A stretch of DNA of 5,361 bases from Bacteroidales bacterium (GTDB lineage Bacteria > Bacteroidota > Bacteroidia > Bacteroidales > GCA-2711565). The notes beneath the pieces were generated by a model. That model saw only the letters and a program-made list of their open reading frames with translations, did not search any database and was not told the DNA's origin. The stretch is taken from assembly GCA_029931995.1 (NCBI GenBank), contig JAOZQX010000128.1, positions 1 through 5,361 of the forward strand, written 5' to 3'. Position numbers and translations under genes: made by a program. Shown piece after piece: positions 5,194-5,361 of this stretch. How positions within the stretch are numbered: position 1 is the first letter of the stretch; every line of letters begins with the position of its first letter.

Positions 5194-5361
5194 TTAGGCT
5201 TTTTCCAGCGGATAACTATTTAATAAATATTGAATATACTCAGGAATTTTAGTTCCTAAATAATAAGGGATATTCATTAATATGTAAGGTTTTCCGGCTG
5301 CTGTTTTATGTTCTTCAATTTTAAATTCGCCGGCGTATAAACGAATGGCATAAGGATGATC
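5194..5361 (-). CDS. Unrecognised protein, C-terminal 55 codons only
   Basis: Reading the minus strand from the window edge gives an open frame of 55 codons ending in TAA at 5196-5194. It begins DHPYAIRLYAGEFKIEEHKT and ends YLLNSYPLEKA. It is rich in Tyr, Ile, Leu and Lys, with no obvious signal, membrane segment or catalytic motif in this fragment. Codon use resembles the neighbouring genes, and the open frame runs through to the edge, which supports a real gene rather than a chance frame. It converges on queA with a 23-base gap and no clear terminator hairpin between them. I do not recognise the family, and no function is assigned. Confidence 0.6.
   Translation of the reverse strand, partial: DHPYAIRLYAGEFKIEEHKTAAGKPYILMNIPYYLGTKIPEYIQYLLNSYPLEKA

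Noticed and set aside
1..5361. CRISPR arrays, tRNA or rRNA genes, prophage or defence genes
   Set aside because: No regularly spaced direct repeats, no tRNA-like cloverleaf or rRNA sequence, and no defence or phage domain in any open frame.

Overview
The window looks like AT-rich chromosomal DNA from a member of the Bacteroidota. The evidence is threefold. Start codons are preceded by A-rich stretches and lack Shine-Dalgarno sequences. Several gene starts have upstream TAnnTTTG boxes, the known -7 element of this phylum. The proteins themselves (an OprO/P-type porin, a lipoprotein whose Cys is followed by Lys-Lys-Asp, a long-form QueA) also fit. No genus can be named from the sequence alone.

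Layout: (1) Positions 1-563, minus strand, hold the first 187 codons of a Crp/Fnr-family regulator, cut by the window edge just as its helix-turn-helix begins. (2) Positions 564-839 are a divergent intergenic region. It holds a candidate promoter for each side, a degenerate FNR/CRP-like inverted repeat, and a 17-bp inverted repeat directly upstream of the regulator's ATG. (3) Positions 840-3852, plus strand, hold a compact three-gene set: a lipoprotein with two rhodanese domains, an outer-membrane porin of the phosphate-selective O/P type, and an exported tandem-rhodanese sulfurtransferase. Gaps are 67 and 21 bases, and a strong intrinsic terminator follows at 3890-3917, so this is very probably one operon. 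(4) Positions 3950-5170, plus strand, hold queA (queuosine tRNA modification) with its own possible promoter, in an unusually long version. (5) Positions 5194-5361, minus strand, hold the last 55 codons of an unrecognised gene convergent with queA.

How the genes may work together: two sulfur-transferase-type proteins, one lipid-anchored and one apparently soluble in the periplasm, flank an anion-type porin and sit opposite a redox/NO-type regulator. The simplest reading is an envelope system that admits a sulfur or selenium species (thiosulfate, polysulfide, selenite or similar) and handles it outside the cytoplasm. The gene identities are well supported; the substrate and the regulatory link are inference. 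queA is a housekeeping neighbour separated by the terminator and probably unrelated in function.
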